From: Sequoia sempervirens
Taxonomy: Eukaryota; Streptophyta; Pinopsida; Cupressales; Cupressaceae
Direction of reading: 5' to 3'
NCBI GenBank assembly: GCA_007258455.2
Contig: VDFB02252616.1
Coordinates: forward strand, 118,064,128 to 118,128,127
DNA length: 64,000 nucleotides
Program-made: the position numbers and the translations under genes
Shown here: positions 58,670-64,000 of the stretch, piece by piece
Layout of the letters: each line of letters opens with the position of its first letter
Numbering within the stretch: position 1 is the first letter of the stretch
Notes under the pieces: model-generated
The model's database searches: none
Told to the model about the DNA's origin: nothing
The model's input: only the letters and a program-made list of their open reading frames with translations

Positions 58670-60354
58670 TTAATATCGGACTGTTAAGAAATCAAAGAAG
58701 ATTATGTAGGACACGGTCTGCCATGATAATAATGGAAATGTTCGAATGTGTAGTGGTTGGCGATAAGGAAATAATGCCTCTGCTAAAGGCATGCAAAAAG
58801 GAAGATGTTTCCATTTTGAACATAGGCAGTGGGAAAAAAAGCACAGGAAGAAGTTGTTTGTTGGGAAGGAAAAAGCAAAGAGAGAGCTCGTGGGTAAGGA
58901 AAAAATCAAGGGATAAACTCATTCAAGCTTGATTTTTGAGGTAATATGATCACTTAAGAAAGAAAACTCGATTCTCTTCTATCATTTTTTTTCTCATTCT
59001 CAAATGGTATTCTTCCATTTTTATATGTCGATTTCATCATTCAAACAGTAAGTTGCTTTCTTGATAAATACCATGGCCTTGAGCTGAATGGCATGGCATC
59101 GACCATTGTTGGGTCGCTCGGCCTGCGGTTGTATTGTATGAGCTTTATGTAGAAGCCTTGCAGCTAGCTCTCTGAGCTAAGCCAAGCCTTAGAGTATTAA
59201 GTTAAGAATGTTCTTAAGGTCACACTCTCGTGCAAGCCATTCAATGGCAATCAGAATCTCTATTTTGTTTCACTGTATTTTATGATGAACAAACATATTG
59301 TGGATCAATCAATGATCCCCTAAAAGAGGGTTTTCAACCCTGTGTTTTTATTTTAAAAAGGTTTTGTATCCACCATATTGGTTGGTTGAGGCTTGAAGAG
59401 CTTCAAAGGCTAGACCATTATCGCTATCTACATTTAAATGTTCAACTTATGATGGCTATCAGAATTTATTTTGATGACTATGTGTTAGTTGATATTATTC
59501 TTTTGTGAAGGATCGACTATGATCCGGGGGGGTAAGAGACCCCTCTGTATATTGTATTTCCTTTGTATTTTATCTAAATATTGTTATCGAATGGGACAAT
59601 AACAAAGAGGGGCTTTGTTGAATGTTTCTTAAGCCTTGCAAATGTATGTAAGTTATCATTTAGTGAGAAACTGACCTCTTTCGATAAGAATGAAGGCATG
59701 AATCCATGTTTGGGATATAGACAAAGTCTACATGCAGAATATTTTTGCATGCATGGTATAAAACAGTAAGCCCGCATGGGAAAATTTTAAACATATCATT
59801 GATGTTTAGAAAGGAGAAACCTGACCATTGGGATTGGTTGACCCAGAGAAACCGTAGTCTATTGTTGTAGCCTAAAAGGCACGAGTATTGACAAAACTTG
59901 AAGTTTCTATGCTTCCTTGGTCTAAAATAAACATTTACTCAAATATTTATTCGACAAAATATGTCAAACATAGTTCTTTATAATATTAAGATGCTCATCA
60001 AATTTTTCAGTGATGCAAGTGTTCAAAATTTGAACAATAGACATTTTGTCCTTATGTATGAAACATGGAATTTTGATTTGATTATTTTTAGTACATTGTA
60101 GAAGAAATCATTCTATTTAAAACAGAGAAAAAATACTTGTAAAGTGATCATTTAGCATGTAAACAACTTGAGATCAACAAACAAAGAAAACGAGATTATT
60201 TGTCTTTAAATGTGACTGTTTAGTTTGAAAGAGTAATGTGTTGATGTAAACAGTGGTTAATCTTTTGCAAACAACTCCGTTTTGTTAAAAAATTATCATT
60301 ATAGCTAGAAACAACCTCGCTCAATAAATTATTTAGTTGAAAACAACTAGTTTT
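58670..60354. other. Anonymous DNA
   Basis: No recognisable gene or repeat. The 92-codon frame at 59230-59508 has no family I recognise and no splice or codon evidence in its favour. Confidence 0.45.
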
Positions 60355-60360
60355 ATGACT

Positions 60361-60545
60361 GTTTGGTAGGAAAGAATACTTGTTCTGCTTAAAACAATGA
60401 ATGTACATGTGTGAATAGCTTGTTCTATAACCGTTTAGTAGGAAACAATACTTGTTTTGTTCAAAAAATGAATGTAAATATGTAAATACCTAGATTTACA
60501 ACTATTAGTAGGAAACAATACTTGTTTTTCTTAAAGAATGAATGT
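60361..60545. repeat. ~71-bp tandem repeat, about 2.6 copies
   Basis: Units start GTTT(A/G)GTAGGAAA(C/G)AATACTTGTT at 60361, 60433 and about 60503, each continuing CTTAAA...AATGAATGT. Spacing is 72 and 70 bp. Weaker relatives (GAAACAACC, AAAACAACTAG) lie upstream to about 60240. Confidence 0.8.
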
Positions 60546-61849
60546 TCTTATGAAAAAAACAATGTTAGAGTATCACAGTTGTGAGAATGCAATAACAGTA
60601 TGTGTGAAACTATTAGCATAGACTTGTTCGGTCTATTTATTTTTGACAAGAAATGTCAAGGGAATATAATTTTAAGTTTTCAAATTTGAATTTTATAATT
60701 ATTTCAGAATGTATGCATAGATTTTAAACATAAGTAGGCACATAAATGTGTATGCACATAGATTTCCTCTATGTACATACACATACTTGTGACATACCTT
60801 CTTTTGTTTTTAGTACATTTTTTTAAAAGGAAAATGCTTAAGATGATAAATAGAAGATAGTCATAAGAATGATATGACTGATTGTTAAATTACTTTGTGA
60901 ATCATAAATCTGATTTTTGTTTAGAGTATAAATTAGAATTTTTTTTCTTCTTTTGAAGATATTTTTGAAAGAATATTTTAAACACTTGAACATAATAGTG
61001 ATACCTTAGTTGACTAGAGCACCTACAGGTAGATGCTGCTAGAGGGTAGATAGTTTTTATGAGATGTATAGTAGAAAGTTACCTTCTGAGATGGGTGCCA
61101 AAATGGAGTTTAGAGAGTATAGGTTTGCTTTACTAGAACCTATTGTTTGTTGTTGTTGTTGCAACACATTTATTATGCTTGGCCAAGCAATCTAGTTCAT
61201 TATGTATGTATGAAATCTATGATTTCACTCTCTACCATTCCTAGTATAGATCATGCATTTTATTTTCTAACTTGTAGATAGAATTGCATTTTGATGTGTG
61301 GGCACACACCACATTCCACCTTGCAGATTGTTCTCTTGCTAAAATTTCCATACAAGGTCGGGCATTCTTCAAGTTAGAAGAATTTTGGGGGTGATCCCAC
61401 AATACTGGTTTACACTTTCTCGTAGATCTTGATTTTTGTTGAAATCACATATTTTTAGAAAATATAATGATTTAAGCCTTGAAAAGTTCCATTTAAAGGA
61501 TTCCAATTGAATAGAGTTTGATCAAACCACCTTAGATCAAACCCCCTTGGATAGAACCCTTCTAGTTTTAAACCATACCTATAACGAAGTCTCCTTTACA
61601 CCCATGAAAATGTTGATAAAAAACCACTTTTGATTTATCTTTTGGGGGATCAAATGAATTCATTTAAAATTTATTTTTTGTGAGTACGTAGTCCTTATTA
61701 TAAGATTCCCAAAAAGTATATTTTTAAATAAATTTAATTTGATTATTATATTTATTTTTTATTTTTTGTGATTGCAGGTTTCTTACTAAAAATCAAGCTC
61801 TCTATTCTACACGTGTAAAAATAGAAGATTATCAAAATAAAAATTTGAA

Positions 61850-62115
61850 AAATATGAGTGCACTAGATATTGATGTCCTTGATCTAGTAAAAAAAATTCA
61901 ATTTCGATACATACAAAAAATGTTATGTTGTATACGGTCCGCCTATGTCTGAATTGTAATTGGTTTGATTTCAAAACTTGATTAAGGAAAAAATATTAAA
62001 TAAAACACTATGAAACCAAATGAAAGCACTAGATATCATAGTTACAAATATAAATTCTAAAAAAATAGAATTTTATCCTTCATGGAAAAAAAGTTATGTT
62101 GTATACGGTGAGCAT
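61850..62115. repeat. Imperfect direct duplication, ~175-bp period
   Basis: CACTAGATAT...TTATGTTGTATACGGT occurs twice (near 61860-61940 and 62027-62112). Other flanking bases are diverged. Confidence 0.65.
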
Positions 62116-62292
62116 CACTCCTTAAAAATGGTGTTTACTGAAAAAAAACTAGTTTTTGAAGGAGATGGAAAAAAAAGTGCAATGTGATTCCAAAATTTTT
62201 GAAAAAAATATATTTAGAATATGTAGACAAAATGTCACAAATCACTAGTTTGCATCATCTTCAAATTCCTCACGGTTTAGCCGCTATTGTAA

Positions 62293-63650
62293 TGCCTCAT
62301 CTCACAACCTAGAGAACGATGCAACACTGCGAAAGCATAAATAATTTTTTTTTCTTAAAAGGTAAAAATAAGATGAGTAAAGTATCCTACTCTAACCACA
62401 TACATGCTCTAGGCCATGCAACACATCTACATGTGAACACCATTACTTATAAAATTTAAACCAACCATAGCATATGAATATTAAACTCAAGATACAACAT
62501 ACAACAAAGCATTAAACCATTGCAAAATAAATCTAACACATAGAAATGTATTGAACATATTTCCACAAATACAACACCACATAACATCCAATACACCATT
62601 AAATCCAATAATGAATATATCATAAATATTATTACAATTACATCACAAAGGTTCACCTCGATACAAATGAGGTACTAAAATTATACATAATGATCCACAG
62701 TTACAATGAAGAAAGAGAAGAACAAATCTAGAGAACCACACGAGCTCCTCGAACAAGAAGATCCCACCATCATGAACATGAAGAGAACTCAACAGTATAA
62801 GACGCACGCCACCCAACCATATGGTACCCATAGGCCCAACCCCCATGCTAGGAGATAGTAAAAGGTAACCAAGACAATCCTACTACCTCTAGACACAAGC
62901 CATATACAAAATACTCACAGTACAGGTAAACAAGAACAATGGTCACGTTGCTTCTAGAATCACTGAATAAATTACAAACACAATACAAATAAACTGATTG
63001 TTGTCATAAGAGGAGTGTCATCACAATGGTTGCATTGGTTATCCAAAGGAGATCTTCCTAGGTCCCGACCCCCCTCTAGGGTTATCCTGGTAACCTCTTA
63101 CGAACTCCGGCCCCACATGCACACCAGAGTGGAATTGATCATCTTTTGAGAAGACAAGATAACGATTGTGCACTAAAAATGACCACACATAATCAATACA
63201 CCTCAAAAGGTAACACATCTCTACGAATGTCCAATACTAAATCCCAATACGTGCACTACCCAAGAAAACTCAAAGGGTGAACTAAAGTTACAAAAAACCC
63301 CTTATTACAAATAACAACTCTGGAAGACTTAAATTCTCGTAAAGAAAAATACTTCCCCCCAGTTCACAATTACAGAAACACGTGCTTTTTTAATTACAAT
63401 TCAAGAAAATGACAAATGCTATCTTTCGAATTTCCTAAATCCATTACAATCAATTTCGCACATTAAAATGCACCATTTAAATATATAAATTTTCAACTTA
63501 CAATTCAACAACGAATAAAACTAATTGTTCATCTTCTAGTTTACACAAGTTCTCATAAACTTAACTCAATTTCCTCAATAAAATAAATCAATTATTTCAA
63601 TTAAATTAATCGTGCTAGTAACCATTTATTGTAAAATTCAAACACTAAAT
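62293..63650. other. Non-coding DNA, possibly an LTR starting at 62297
   Basis: TGTAATGCCTCATCTC at about 62297 resembles the TGTAATG start of the LTRs elsewhere in the window and is followed by sequence without coding capacity. No matching end or target duplication was found, so this is only a suggestion. Confidence 0.25.
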
Positions 63651-63655
63651 AGATA

Positions 63656-63657
63656 TA

Positions 63658-63695
<38 letters not shown>

Positions 63696-63910
63696 ATATA
63701 TATTATTTAATTATAAACAATAGTACTTTTACCAAATCCATTTAAAAATTAATTACAATACCAATTTCCAATATATAAATATATATATATATATAATATA
63801 TATATATACATAATATATAACATACATATTATAAATACCATGTATTATATATATCATGTATATAATATATATACATCTATTATATATTATATATGTTAAA
63901 AAAAAAAAAA
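63656..63910. repeat. AT-dinucleotide-rich simple sequence
   Basis: Long runs of (AT)n and (TATA)n with interruptions, then an A13 tract at about 63899-63911. Reading frames here are artefacts of the simple repeat. Confidence 0.9.
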
Positions 63911-64000
63911 ACCAAACGAACTCAGAACTGGGCATGGCTGTCCATGGCCGAAACCCCAGTTTGGGGCCACGACTGTGTAGGCAGCGCTGCCCTCACAACC

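Noticed and set aside
59230..59508. 92-codon open frame on the plus strand
   Set aside because: No domain, splice or regulatory support, and the surroundings are non-coding.

Overview
This 64-kb window comes from a large, repeat-rich plant nuclear genome. A gymnosperm (conifer-like) source is my best guess. The guess rests on deeply nested LTR retrotransposons, several old DNA transposons and one host gene (GP210) whose only visible exons sit at the end of more than 28 kb of transposon sequence. There is no prokaryotic content. Two 100-N scaffold gaps lie at 34195-34294 and 52121-52220.

Region 1-26.8 kb is a nested transposon stack whose levels can be resolved from target-site duplications (TSDs). 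A decayed BED/DUF659 hAT transposase lies at the left edge (1-1055, minus). A second hAT transposase (minus strand, N-terminus near 26.8 kb, C-terminus near 4.7 kb) has been split by three insertions. These are a 1.58-kb element with an 8-bp TSD (24363-25938), a 1.22-kb solo LTR with TSD CATCC (22414-23632), and a 16.7-kb Ty3/Gypsy chromovirus with TSD TTTTC (5315-22059). The chromovirus is itself interrupted twice: by a solo LTR of its own family inside RNase H (8988-10914, TSD TAATG), and by a 5.94-kb LTR-like element inside its 5' LTR (14938-20874, TSD CTACT). That last element carries about 37 units of a ~70-bp repeat marked by GGGCGCATTT, and a second array of small palindromes.

Region 28.3-30.5 kb holds the only convincing host gene, the last six exons of a GP210/NUP210-type nuclear pore membrane glycoprotein (plus strand), with a C-terminal transmembrane helix and conserved tail. 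Region 30.6-34.2 kb is largely featureless.

Region 34.3-43.5 kb has a minus-strand CACTA transposase fragment, the 3' LTR and polypurine tract of a minus-strand retrotransposon (34873-36157), and a decayed plant-mobile-domain ORF in antisense directly next to that polypurine tract (about 37090-38866). Anonymous sequence follows.

Region 43.5-55.5 kb contains two CACTA-type right termini (43978 and 55452) and a decayed multi-exon TNP2/Transposase_21 gene (44373-48838). Between that gene and the second terminus lie fragments of two unrelated host genes, one exon of proteasome subunit RPN8 and two exons plus intron of the DNA primase small subunit. This suggests gene capture by a CACTA element.

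Region 55.5-64 kb has a decayed reverse-transcribing-element RNase H region resembling endogenous pararetroviruses (56767-57600, minus), a foldback structure with (AC)n/(AT)n tracts, several short tandem repeats and otherwise anonymous AT-rich DNA.
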